Made by a program: the position numbers and the translations under genes. This document shows, piece by piece, positions 34,786-44,689 of a stretch of 64,000 bases of DNA. The notes beneath the pieces are model-generated. The model was not told the origin of the DNA and made no database searches. It was given only the letters and a program-made list of their open reading frames with translations. Positions within the stretch are counted from its first letter, which is position 1. Each line of letters opens with the position of its first letter. Location: the NCBI RefSeq assembly GCF_037893015.1, contig NC_133658.1, positions 174,115,579 through 174,179,578 on the forward strand. Direction: 5' to 3'. The stretch comes from Macrotis lagotis. Its lineage: Eukaryota; Chordata; Mammalia; Peramelemorphia; Peramelidae.

Positions 34786-34849
34786 AAATAGATACACTTT
34801 CAAGTTTAATTTGCATTCATGTTTGCTTCATCACTTTCTTAAGTCTAGA

Positions 34850-34975
34850 AAATAAGTAGATCTAAATCAGATTTGTACCATTTGCTGATTTCTGAGGTAG
34901 AAATACTCACAGTGAAAACTTAATGTTTGAATCTCTCCAGCCAGTTCGATTTGATTCCAGCATACACCACTGTCA
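34850..34975 (+). repeat. dispersed repeat, 'gctgatttctgaggtagaaat'-type family
   Basis: Aligns by eye with 26990-27120: 'ccatttgctgatttctgagg', then 'tctctccagccagttcgatt'. Confidence 0.45.
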
Positions 34976-34979
34976 CATT

Positions 34980-35200
34980 TTTTAATATGGTGAAATAGAA
35001 AGGAATCAAAAAGCCTGAATACTAGCCCTGCTTCTGGAAAAAATGTATAATAAAATTAGAGAAACCCTATGTGACCCTGGTTAAGCTGCCTAACCTTGAG
35101 ATGACTTGGTTCCCTTTTCTTTAAAATGGAGGATTATAATGCTTTCATTATCTATCTCAGAATCTTTTACATCTTAAAATACTGGATAAGTACTGACTTT
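34980..35200 (+). repeat. MIR-class SINE
   Basis: 'aaaaagcctgaatactagcc', 'atgtgaccctggttaagctg', 'ttctttaaaatggaggatta'. Confidence 0.5.
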
Positions 35201-35204
35201 CAGA

Positions 35205-35569
35205 GTTGAATGTGCTTTCAATAGACATATACTTCAATTCATATATCCCCTCTGGGATACACTCAAGTTCTTATCTATCCTTTGATTTAAGATTTCTATT
35301 TAGAGAAAGAAAACTGATAAATAGAATAAAGTAAAAAAATTACATATATATAATTTTATATGTGTATATCCATATTTGTGGTAATGGGAGTCATCTCTAT
35401 AGCATGGGGTAAAAAGGGAAAGAAGAAATTTATGATAATTTTATAATTCTATTTATTTAAAAGAAATAAATTGTACATAATAGAATTTCAGTCTCATTTA
35501 CAATCATTTTTAAAAATTATATGTTATGGAAATGTTTGTTTTATTTCATAAATTGAAATTAAAGTTTAA
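35205..35569. other. AT-rich unassigned DNA
   Basis: TATATA and TTAAA-rich text with no recognisable element. Confidence 0.3.
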
Positions 35570-36120
35570 AAAAAGATTTCTGTTGAGGGGAAACTTTACT
35601 TCCCTTGGCAACCTGTTCTATTCTAATCATTAGAAAGAAATTTTCTTACATATGCCTAAATTTTCCACTTTGTAGCTTCTGTCAAGTATGTTTAGTTCTA
35701 TCCTCTAGAGTCGAATAGAACTAGTTTTATCCCTCTTCTAAATGACAGCCTTTCAATTACATGAAGGCAACCATGTTCTTGCCCAGTCTTCTCTTTTCCA
35801 GGCTAACTACACCCATTTCCTTCAATTTATCTTCACATGGAAAAGACAAGGTCCATCATACTTCTACTTCTACTTCCCTATATAATCTTCAGTTTATTAT
35901 TGTTTTTCCTAAAATATAGTATCTAGGATAGAATTCAACTCTCAAGAAATGACTTGACCAGGGCAAAGGACAGTGACTATGATTCATGATTCACTTCCTT
36001 TTCCTCGAAGTTATGTCTCTTCATGCAGACTAAAATTGTTTTTTTTAACCACAATTTGGCATTGTTGACTCATATTTATCTTTCAGTCAAATTATAAACT
36101 CCAGATCTGTAAAAATTTAC
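35570..36120. repeat. ancient CR1/L3-like repeat
   Basis: 'ttctgtcaagtatgtttagt', 'cttctcttttccaggctaac', 'aaatatagtatctaggatag', 'ttgaccagggcaaaggacag' and 'ggcattgttgactcatattt' occur in the same order as in the copy at 18525-19115. The family name is uncertain. Confidence 0.5.
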
Positions 36121-36269
36121 ATATATGTATATATATATATATACATATGGATAACTTTTTCTTTAAGAATAAAAAAATAATTTTTACATTTTACAAATAT
36201 GTATTAACATTTTTGAGAAATTTGTATAAGAATTGAACAATTCAGTCTCCCTGCCTAGTCAATTACCAC

Positions 36270-36470
36270 AATCCTGTCTACCTTGAGGAGTAATCCTATT
36301 ATCCCTTTGATCCTTTTATTTCTCCCAGTAGAGCTCAACAAACCCCCCACTTTTGTTATCCTTGACTTTCTTCAGCAACTTCATCTCATTGTTTGCTTCG
36401 AGATTCCTGATATTATTTTTAACTGTACTGTTTCACACTTTTCATGGGTCCTGTTATCCACCTTTGCTTC
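36270..36470. repeat. continuation of the ancient repeat
   Basis: 'atccctttgatccttttatt', 'gtagagctcaacaaaccccc' and 'tgatattatttttaactgta' read like the next section of the same old repeat, interrupted by AT-rich sequence at 36121-36269. Confidence 0.4.
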
Positions 36471-36574
36471 AATTCAATTCAACTCAATTTAATTCAATTC
36501 AATTCAATAGATATTTGTCTGAATAATTTATTGTATGCTAAGGCTAGAGATGATAGTAAAATTCATGGAATCTT

Positions 36575-36626
36575 GAGATATGAGAGAATATATATGTATA
36601 CAATATAATATAATATATATATACAT

Positions 36627-36676
<50 letters not shown>
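36575..36676. repeat. (TA)n then (GA)n microsatellite
   Basis: TATA-rich sequence leads into about 23 GA units at 36629-36675. Confidence 0.96.
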
Positions 36677-36679
<3 letters not shown>

Positions 36680-36689
36680 AGATCAGGTC

Positions 36690-37065
36690 CCTGGTTTATA
36701 CCTACTCTAAAGAGTTGGAGCATGGATATTGGCCTGGCAAAAGGGACTCAGAAGGATCAGACAGATAGAAGGAGAATCAAGAGAAAGCCATGTCAGGAAT
36801 ACTTAGGGGGGAGAGAGGATCTAGGGGGAGAGAGCAGTGGAAAGAGTAACTGCCTCTGAGAAGTCAAAAAGGATAAGAACAGCTGAGAACGCCATAGGTT
36901 GGATAAATAAGAGATCATAAAGAACTTGAAAAGAGCAGTTTCAGTTGTGTGGCATGTTAAGAAGACCTGGAGCGTATATCTCATTTTCTTTCCAGTGAGA
37001 TTTAGCCTTATGGAAGAAAATTGTTTCCTTGCTTTGAACAACTCTGAGAGATAGGCTGGGTTCAA
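36690..37065 (+). repeat. dispersed repeat, long fragment
   Basis: 'agagaaagccatgtcaggaa', 'cctctgagaagtcaaaaagg', 'aataagagatcataaagaac', 'agcagtttcagttgtgtggc' match the 3' text of the repeat family also seen at 8330 and 21590. Confidence 0.45.
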
Positions 37066-37140
37066 ACAAATGCTTCATGGGGTGGAGAGAGCAAGAATTA
37101 TCTTTTATTAAACTTGAAGGTTTCTTGTTGGTTTATTTTG

Positions 37141-37397
37141 GATACTGGGGCTCCTATCTTGTCTAGGCTAGAAGTACAGTGGCCAACCACAGGCACAATC
37201 TCAATGCTGATCAGAAAGGAAGTTTCAACTTGTTTTGCTTTTCCAACCTTGTTTGATTTATCTGTTTATGTAGCTGCTGAGAAATCTAGTACAGACATCT
37301 TTTTTTCCTTACAGTAGCTCAGAACTCCCTAGTTCAAGCGAGCTACCATCCTCATTCTCTCTAGCTCCTGGGACTCCAATCATACACTACCATACTG
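37141..37397 (-). pseudogene. RN7SL: 7SL (SRP) RNA retro-pseudogene
   Basis: The plus strand is a diverged reverse complement of 7SL RNA along nearly its whole length. From the 3' end it gives 'tctaggctagaagtacagtgg' (7SL: CCACTGCACTCCAGCCTGG reversed), 'cacaggcacaatc', 'tgctgatcag', 'agtacagacatc', then the Alu-domain end 'cagaactccctagttcaagc' and 'tagctcctgggactccaatc'. The functional RNA is about 300 nt and folds into the signal recognition particle Alu and S domains. Here about 40 bases near the middle are lost and many positions are mutated, so it is dead. Because marsupials lack Alu SINEs, this is a direct 7SL copy, not an Alu. Confidence 0.8.
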
Positions 37398-37554
37398 AGT
37401 AAAGGGGCTGTCTTTAAGGTTTGCAAGAGTTTCCTATAAAACTTAAGTGGGTTCTATCATGTTGTACACATACATTAGGAAAGAATTGTGGTGAAGTGTT
37501 GGAACAGAAAGCATACATCTATTCTCATGTCAATTGGGCATATGGAAGAAGTAG

Positions 37555-37645
37555 CAAGGCATGATGGAAAGTCACTGGATTTGTCAGGACAAGGGAGTGG
37601 ATCTTTACTACTTCTCGGCTGTGTGACTTTGGGCAAACCTCAATT
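37555..37645 (+). repeat. SINE/MIR fragment
   Basis: 'gcatgatggaaagtcactgg' and 'cggctgtgtgactttgggca'. Confidence 0.55.
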
Positions 37646-37734
37646 GACCATAGGATGACATAAAGCCTAACTGTAGAGTTCTCAACTCCAGGACTAAATA
37701 TTTGTATGAAGTGGGTCAGTGAAGTATCTTGTAG

Positions 37735-38035
37735 GCCAGTGGCACTGGACTCAGAAATGGATCCCTGTGGCTCCAGATTGATCACAAATTAATCACAAAT
37801 TAACATTATTCATCTTGTATTATAGGGAAACTTGGTTACTCAGTGGATAGATTTGGAGTCCTCAAATAGAATCACAGTCAGAAACAAATGAAAACAACTC
37901 AACATGTGAACAACACAACATGCTGTATTGTATCTTTATTTTGTCCAAGCATTTTTCTAATTACAGTTTAATTGGGTTCAGGCTATACTCTGGGAGTTTT
38001 GCTAGATGACAGTTTGCAAACTCTGTTGTAGGCAA
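37735..38035 (+). repeat. dispersed repeat (pair of 7770-7965), interrupted
   Basis: 'actggactcagaaatggatc', 'aaattaacattattcatctt', then after a short SINE-like piece (37825-37900) 'tttttctaattacagtttaa' and 'ggttcaggctatactctggg'. Confidence 0.45.
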
Positions 38036-38039
38036 CACT

Positions 38040-40285
38040 GCCCTAAAGAATTTATGGAATGATCATTATGCACAGGAAAAAAAGACCAAAGAACTATTGT
38101 GGGATGGTGGTTACAAGTGGGTAGGAGAAAGGTTGAGAAAGAAGGATGTGGAAATACTGAGTGGAAGTTACAGGCTGGTGGGCATAAAAGATCTTGTCAG
38201 AACTCTAAAAAAAGTAGACTATAGACATATGCAGCCTTCTTCCCTTTGCAAAGTCAGACAAAAAAGCTAGAAAGTTGTATAATTAAAGAGTTCCATCTTC
38301 CACTATACGTTTGTGGTTATAATAACTGTACATGTGCAGAACTGACATTCTCCCCATACCCTCCTTCCCCAATCTTGTATAGGATGTGGTAGAGGATAGC
38401 TATGACTAAAATATGACTTTGGGACCTAGTAGCTTTCTAGTTTAGATAGCAGAGTTAGAGTCTCCCGTCTCCCAAATTAGGTGGAGGAGTTAGAAGTAGA
38501 AACATTCATTTAGTAGGAGGAGGGATGTGGGGGGGAGAAGAAATTTTGGACCTTTTCTAAAATGTCACTCAAAGCATCCCACATTTTGGAAACTTTATCA
38601 CTTTAATTACTTACTTTGTTTCTATGCTATTGAAGGTGTTCTTAAAAAACTCATAGTGTCTCCTATGAATTTACTAGCCTAGGAATCTGCTGAGTGGGAC
38701 TGAGAAAATGAAATTTAATGCTGAAAAGGAATAGGGACATTTTCATCAATTTAAGGTGGGAATAGAAGTGAAAGAATATTTGTTAATAATTTTCCAGTGG
38801 ATATATGCATAAAAGTATGATTAGATCATAGCCCTAGATTTTTTTTCCTTTTGAACTCAGTGAAATAGAAAGAGTGGTATGGAAATAATGAAGATTAGTT
38901 AAAATGCCATGGGGCATATGATGGGAGATTGTAGGTGTTTTTGGCTTGAGAGGATCTTGATACTGAGATGTGAAGTTGCTACTCTTGTTGAATGTTGAAG
39001 CAACTGAGGCATCTTTCATGAGTTAAATAGATTTAGAGCTAAAAGGGAATTTAGCAACCATGTGATCCAATCTTTTCATAAATGACTTGTCTAAGGTCAA
39101 CATTGGGAGTATCTGAGCTGAGATATGAACAGAGGTCCTCTAACCTTGAAACTAGTAATTTATAGTAGAAGCTCACAGCTGGCCATGATGGAATCTGTCC
39201 TTGGCAAAACACCCTTATGGTCCCTGTGGACTCCAAATACTTCATACTTTGGCAGCTTTCCATATGTCATGGGGAACAATCACAAAATTCTCTATGAGGT
39301 ACTCTGACTGGAACTCTCCTGGAACATGAATGTTACTGAGCTGGGCCATGGATGTTCGGAAGTACTTTTTCTTTAGAGTTGAAAAGTAATATCCTTATTG
39401 ATACCAAACTAGGAAGAAGCAACCAACAAACATTATTTCTAGGCATTGTGCTGAATTGTCCAATCTGAGGATTTGGATAATAAAGAGTATTTCCATTGAT
39501 TTTGTCTCCTTCCTTTCTCCAGGAAATTTATTGTGGAAACTCTTCCTGGGAGTTTGTGAGGGGTAAAGGGAGATGAAATCCTCTTCCCATTCACCAGCCA
39601 TGTTGGAAATGTGCACATGGAAGTGATCAAATATACTCCACCTAGGACAACTTAATCTTCAGGCCTTACCTGAGTATGAGTGACTGAAGAGTAATCTGGA
39701 TAAGACATTTAAGCTTTGGAGGCAACCTTGTGAGTTTGAGAGTTTAGGAGCTTTCTTCATCTCACAGTTGGAGCTGTTTGGATTCAAGAAATTTCTACAA
39801 GGTTTCCCTTCTCAAAGAAAATGATCTTAAAGGAAAAATGAACCCTAGGCTTGACCTGGCTTCCCATCTTGATGGAATTGTTTGAATAGTGCAGAGATGA
39901 GTTGAAGATGAAATGTCTGTTCCACAGTTCCATAAAGCAATAATAGGAGCTATAGGGTACTGTATTATGCTTAAGTGTTTATCAATACATTCTATAGAAT
40001 CTTTTGTGTTTCTGGTATTTCTTTTGTATAGAGGAAAAAATAAATAGTCTCCCTGTAGCTGATCTACATTATATATTGAGTTTCTTTCTAGTACTTTTTT
40101 GGGGAAGACCATAGACATGGATCAAACCTAAACTCTAAGTGATTTTCTGTGAGTCTCTAAGAATGGAAAAAATAAAGAACAAGAGTTCTTGAAGAAAAGA
40201 CCCTGATTTCTCTTTAGAGACAAGACTTCTATAAGGACTGAATCTGATTAACTAATCTGATTCAAGTAAATGTTGAAATGAAAAG
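38040..40285. other. mostly unassigned single-copy DNA
   Basis: Only an old antisense MIR-like trace at 39020-39160 is recognisable ('tttagagctaaaagggaatt...cttttcataaatgacttgtc'). Several minus-strand frames of 60-107 residues exist (for example 39795-40118), without domains or splice signals. Confidence 0.35.
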
Positions 40286-40291
40286 TGATAA

Positions 40292-40575
40292 TGAATAGTG
40301 CACTGGACCTGGAATTAGGAGTGCAGAGCTAGCTTAGAGTCAGGAAGACCTCAACTCCTGAGTTCCAAACTGCCCTTAGATACTAACAAGCTATGTGAAT
40401 CTGGGCAAGTCACTTAACCCTATTTGCCTCTGTTTCCTCATCTGTAAAACAAGCTGGAGAAGGAAATGGCAAATCACTCCAGTATCTTTACCAACCCCCC
40501 CCCCCAAAAAAAACAAAAAAAACTACTCCAAAAAGGTATCACAAAAAGTAGAATGTGACTGAAATGATTAAACAA
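40292..40575 (+). mobile_element. marsupial SINE, long form, with C/A run
   Basis: 'gtgcactggacctggaatta', 'agtcaggaagacctcaactc', 'atctgggcaagtcacttaac', 'gctggagaaggaaatggcaa', then a (C)n(A)n tract at 40495-40520, then 'gaatgtgactgaaatgatta'. A partial internal repeat of the 'gagt(c)agga' segment suggests slippage near 40310-40350. Confidence 0.8.
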
Positions 40576-40954
40576 CAGCAGATTGAACTTGGGACAACAG
40601 GCTATTTAGTAGATAAGAGAGAGTGCTCTAGGGCCCTGGACTTACCTATGTTACTGTTTTATACCCTCATACCTACATATATACACACCTGCAGACCTTG
40701 AAGACAAAAATAAATGTATGCATATATCCATATATGACAATAATATAGTAATATACATACATAAACATGTGTTTGTGTATATGTCCTTTCCTAGTTACTG
40801 AATGATCAGTGTACAACTCTCACTGGCTAACCCTTTGAATTACAATTTCTCTCATAGTCTCCCTTTAAAGGTCTGCTAACAGTGTGTCAAAACAGAACTC
40901 CATAAAAACAACTGCAGAGCTGGTATGAAGGCTTATGAAATGTTTGTGTACACC
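40576..40954. other. unassigned DNA
   Basis: No element recognised. Some TATA/CATA low complexity at 40670-40780. Confidence 0.3.
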
Positions 40955-41329
40955 CATCTCTCTCTTTCTTCTTCTTCTTCTTCTTCTTCTTCTTCTTCTT
41001 CTTCTTCTTCTTCTTCTTTTTTCTCTTTCTTTTCCTTCTTCTCTTTCTTTCTTCTTCTCCTTCTCTTTCTTCTTCTCCTTCTCTTTCTTTCTTTCTTTCT
41101 TTTCTTTCTTTCTTCTTCTCTTTCTTCTTCTCCTCTTTCTTTCTTCTCCTTTTCTTTCTTTCTTATTTTCTTTCTTTCTTATTTTCTTTCTTTCTTTCTT
41201 TCCTTCTTCTCCTCCTCTTTCTTTCCTTCTTCTTCTCCTTCTCTTTCTTTCTTTCTTTCTTTTCTTTCTTTCTTCTTCTCTTTCTTTCTTCTTCTCCTCT
41301 TTCTTTCTTCTCCTTTTCTTTCTTTATTT

Positions 41330-41374
<45 letters not shown>

Positions 41375-41700
41375 TCCTCCTCTTTCTTTCCTTCGTCTTC
41401 TCCTTCTCTTTCTTTCCTTCTTCTCCTCCTCCTCTTTCTTTCCTTCTTCTTCTCCTTCTCTTTCTTTCCTTCTTTTTTCTTTCCTCCTCCTCCTTCTTCT
41501 TCTCTTTCTTTCATTCTTCTTCTCCTTGTCTTTCTTTCCTCCTCCTTCTTCTCCTCTTTCTTTCCTCCTCCTCCTTCTTCTTCTCCTCTTTCTTCTTTCT
41601 TCTTCTTCTTCTTTTCCTCCTCCTTCCTCCATCTCTCCCTTCCTTCTCTCTCTTTCTCTGTTTCTGTCTTTCTGTCTCTGTCTCTTTTTCTCTGTCGCTC
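40955..41700. repeat. 740-base polypyrimidine tract, (TTC)n/(CTTT)n/(CCTTCT)n
   Basis: Pure TTC repeats (about 40967-41020) grade into interleaved CTTT, TTCTCC and CCTCCT blocks, almost without purines on the plus strand until about 41650 where GT appears. Four long open frames on both strands (up to 319 residues) are only the Ser/Phe/Leu or Lys/Glu/Arg translations of this tract. Confidence 0.98.
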
Positions 41701-42500
41701 TCTGTCTCTCTGTCTGGCTAATCAGAGAAAGCCCTTGGGTAAACATCTTCCATGGACATGTGCAAACATCTCGACATGTCTGTCCCAGCTGACTGGCAGG
41801 CTGGCTTTCAGGAGAACTCTCTTTGAATCATTACTCCCTTGTCCAGCCTCTTGTCTACTACAGAGTTGGGGGAGGGGAAAATGAAATTTAAAAGAAACAC
41901 CTCTGGAAAAGCATTAACCCTGTCAGGCCTCTAGACTAGCATCTGGTCACCCATTCCTGCTGAATTTGAGAGGAAGGCTGGGGCAGGTGCTGCTTATCAT
42001 TAGACCACCTAGCACAGCCCTGCTAAGAGCTAGCTCCCTTTGAATCTAGTGTGTTGTTAACAAATACTAACTAATCATCTCAAAAGCAAAGCAAGTAGGA
42101 TTTGATTCTCTTGAAAAAAGCATAAAAATCTACCACATTTTCCTTGGTCCTCTACATGTATGTTTTAGAGATGCACCCATCCAGAACCAGATCATTCACT
42201 GTCCTAGGTACTAATCTGGCTTGTACTATCTATTTTGTTTTGAATGGAAATTTATTTACACTTAGCCTAAATTCTTTTAGCTTCAGTCTAGTTCCATTCA
42301 GGGTAAGAGAACTGGGCTGAGCTATATTAGCAAGCAAAGAGGATGCCTCAGTTATCCCAACTTTCTTCCCAGTGCTGTTGAGGATCAATTACTGGGAATT
42401 TTAACTAAATATACCATTAATATGAGAGTGCAGGGGCATCTTAGAATGAAATCAGAGTTTCAACTAGAGTAGGGGCCTTATCACAGGTACCTGTGGAGGA
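41701..42500. other. unassigned single-copy DNA
   Basis: No element recognised. Confidence 0.3.
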
Positions 42501-42504
42501 GGAG

Positions 42505-42690
42505 AGGAATTGAGTTCAAATCTTATTCTAGACACTTTTATTAGCTATGTGTCTCTGGGCAAAGTTACCTCATTCAGTATTAGTTTCTTAATTGTAAAAT
42601 GGGGATAATAGTAACACCTGCTTTCTAAATTGTGAGGATTGAATGAGACTGAAAATGTAATCTGCTTTCAAAAATCTTAAAAATCTATAA
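42505..42690 (+). repeat. MIR-class SINE
   Basis: 'ttgagttcaaatcttattct', 'ctatgtgtctctgggcaaag', 'taattgtaaaatggggataa', 'attgtgaggattgaatgaga'. Confidence 0.7.
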
Positions 42691-42714
42691 ATTCTATTAT
42701 TATATTCCTGTCTC

Positions 42715-42830
42715 TCAAATATGGAGACTAATGCCCACAAAGTTTAAGGCACTTACCCAAGGTCACCCAGAAGTTGGATGTTGGATTCACGTCTTGAAGG
42801 TGTAGTTCCTGACTCCTAGTACAATACCTT
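42715..42830 (-). repeat. antisense MIR-class fragment
   Basis: 'ggcacttacccaaggtcacc', 'gtagttcctgactcctagta'. Confidence 0.5.
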
Positions 42831-42839
42831 GTCCTCCAA

Positions 42840-43469
42840 AATTAGGCTGCCTATTTTTGAGGACCTTTCCTGTCATTCCTTTGTTTCTTGAGCTTAGGAG
42901 AGAAAGTTCAAGCCTACTCTGCTTCCCTGGAATAGGTAAAATAAATTTGTGTTTGGTTCATTTACCTCTGCTTCTTTCCCATCCCCCTTCTCAGCCATGA
43001 GATAGGAGCAAGTTCATTTTTAGATTTAGAATTTGCTGTTGATTTGTGCCTCTGCCTTGTGAACAGATTTTGAGGAGGAAGCTAGAATCAGGCAGCTGAG
43101 TGAGCAGAATGGAATGATGTGGGCCCCCTCCTTTGAAAATTCACATGCAAATTGTGAAAAGCCTTAGGTTTTGAATTTTTTTTTTGGTTGTTACTGGTGT
43201 TTGCCTCCCCTAACACTGGAAGACTAACAATTTAGAAGTCTTTGTACTGCCTAACCTCAAGTGAGCTTGGCAGTCTTTCTTTTTCCTGTGTATATTTACA
43301 GGAAATTTTTTTCGTCATACATCACTCTAATCATTATCTCCAACCATATCCTCACTCCCATTCCCATGGAACCTGTTAACCATCAGGCAAGGCAACCTCC
43401 ATTTTGTTTCATTTCACTGCAACAATAAAGGCAAAATGATATTTGGCATTCTTATTCATTGATGATGAT
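42840..43469. other. unassigned single-copy DNA
   Basis: No element recognised. Confidence 0.3.
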
Positions 43470-43620
43470 GGTGATGGTGATGATAAGGTTGAGAACTGAA
43501 AAGATTTGCAAGGTACGTTTCAGATATCTCATTTTGGTCCTCACAACAACCCTGGCAAATAGGTGTTTTTATAAATCCCAATTTAAAGCTGAAGAAACTG
43601 AGTAAATGGTGATGGGACTT
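43470..43620 (-). repeat. antisense MIR-class repeat
   Basis: 'aagatttgcaaggtacgttt', 'ggtcctcacaacaaccctgg', 'aagctgaagaaactgag'. Confidence 0.6.
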
Positions 43621-43624
43621 ACAG

Positions 43625-44184
43625 AAAGGCCATCTCTATGAAGGATGGAGTCATACAATAAAACAGCTAAAAAATGAAAAATGTTGACAGTGATTGTCCA
43701 TGGATTGAGATGAGAAACATTCTTAGGATTAGAAAATACCAGGTCTAACACAGATCTCAAGATGAACAACCAATATTAATTCAACAGTTCCCACATAGAT
43801 ACCTTTGGACAACAGGGTAAAAATAATATTTTGTTATTCTAAAATCAGAATCACATGAAACAGGATACAATAAAGCAAAAATAGAAATATTTAAAAGTAT
43901 TCCAAAAGTTAAAGATTTCTCTACCACTAGTAACTTTCAAGTAATCAAGGTTTTTCTAAAGGAAATTTTTGCTCACATATGGGTTGGAATAGATGGTTTC
44001 AAAAGTTTCTTCAAACTCCAAGATTCTGTGATTTTATGAAGTAAAATATCCAGCCCCCCCCCCCTTCCCCAAGTTAGGAACCTAAATATAAGATTGACAA
44101 ACATCAAGATTTACTTCATGATGATGTTTCTTCTTGCTATTTCTTCCTTTTCTCCATCCTCTCGCCTTTTGGTTAGTCTAGTCA
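43625..44184. other. unassigned DNA
   Basis: No element recognised apart from a C-run at 44054-44064. Confidence 0.3.
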
Positions 44185-44201
44185 CTGTTGGTCCTTTTTA
44201 T

Positions 44202-44368
44202 TTTATTTTTTATTTTTAGGTTTTTAGGTATTTTGCAAGTCAATGGGGTAAAGCAGCTTTCCCAAGGCCACACAACTAGGTAATTATTAAGTGTCTGAGG
44301 TCAGATTTGAACTCAGGTCCTCCTAACTTCAAGGCTGGTGCTCTATTCACTATGCCACCTAGATACCC
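44202..44368 (-). mobile_element. young SINE, short form, 17-base target-site duplication
   Basis: Antisense short-form copy ('gtcaatggggtaaagcagct', 'taattattaagtgtctgagg', 'ctattcactatgccacctag'). The duplication CTGTTGGTCCTTTTTAT is exact at 44185-44201 and 44369-44385. Confidence 0.95.
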
Positions 44369-44471
44369 CTGTTGGTCCTTTTTATGTGAGATGAATAGAT
44401 CAATAAACTGATAGCTCCCTCCTCTTATTTGTCTTTTCTCTTTCAGAAATCTATTGTTTATCTTTATATTT

Positions 44472-44626
44472 CTTTTCTTTTTTTTTTTTTGACAAGGCAA
44501 TGAAGTTAAGTGGCTTGCCCAAGGCCACATAACTAGGTAATTATTAAATGTCTGAGGCTGGATTTGAACTCAGGTACTCCTGACTCCAGGGCCGCTCTAT
44601 CCACTGTGCCACCTAGTTGCCCCCTA
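44472..44626 (-). mobile_element. young SINE, short form, 13-base target-site duplication
   Basis: Antisense short-form copy ('gacaaggcaatgaagttaag', 'taattattaaatgtctgagg', 'tatccactgtgccacctagt'). The duplication TATCTTTATATTT is exact at 44459-44471 and 44627-44639. Confidence 0.95.
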
Positions 44627-44689
44627 TATCTTTATATTTTTTTCATTTTTTTATATTTCTTCCCCTTCCAAACTTCCATATTTCTTTCC

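Noticed and set aside
37141..37397. Functional 7SL RNA gene
   Set aside because: About 40 bases are missing and many helix positions are mutated, so it can only be a pseudogene.
40925..41884. Open frames of 319 and 285 residues (plus) and 140 and 111 residues (minus)
   Set aside because: They are translations of the polypyrimidine tract (Ser/Phe/Leu on one strand, Lys/Glu/Arg on the other) with no domain, splice context or codon bias.
44150..44185. U2 snRNA-like string 'ctcgccttttggttag'
   Set aside because: Similarity to the U2 5' end covers about 16 bases only and the following sequence does not match.
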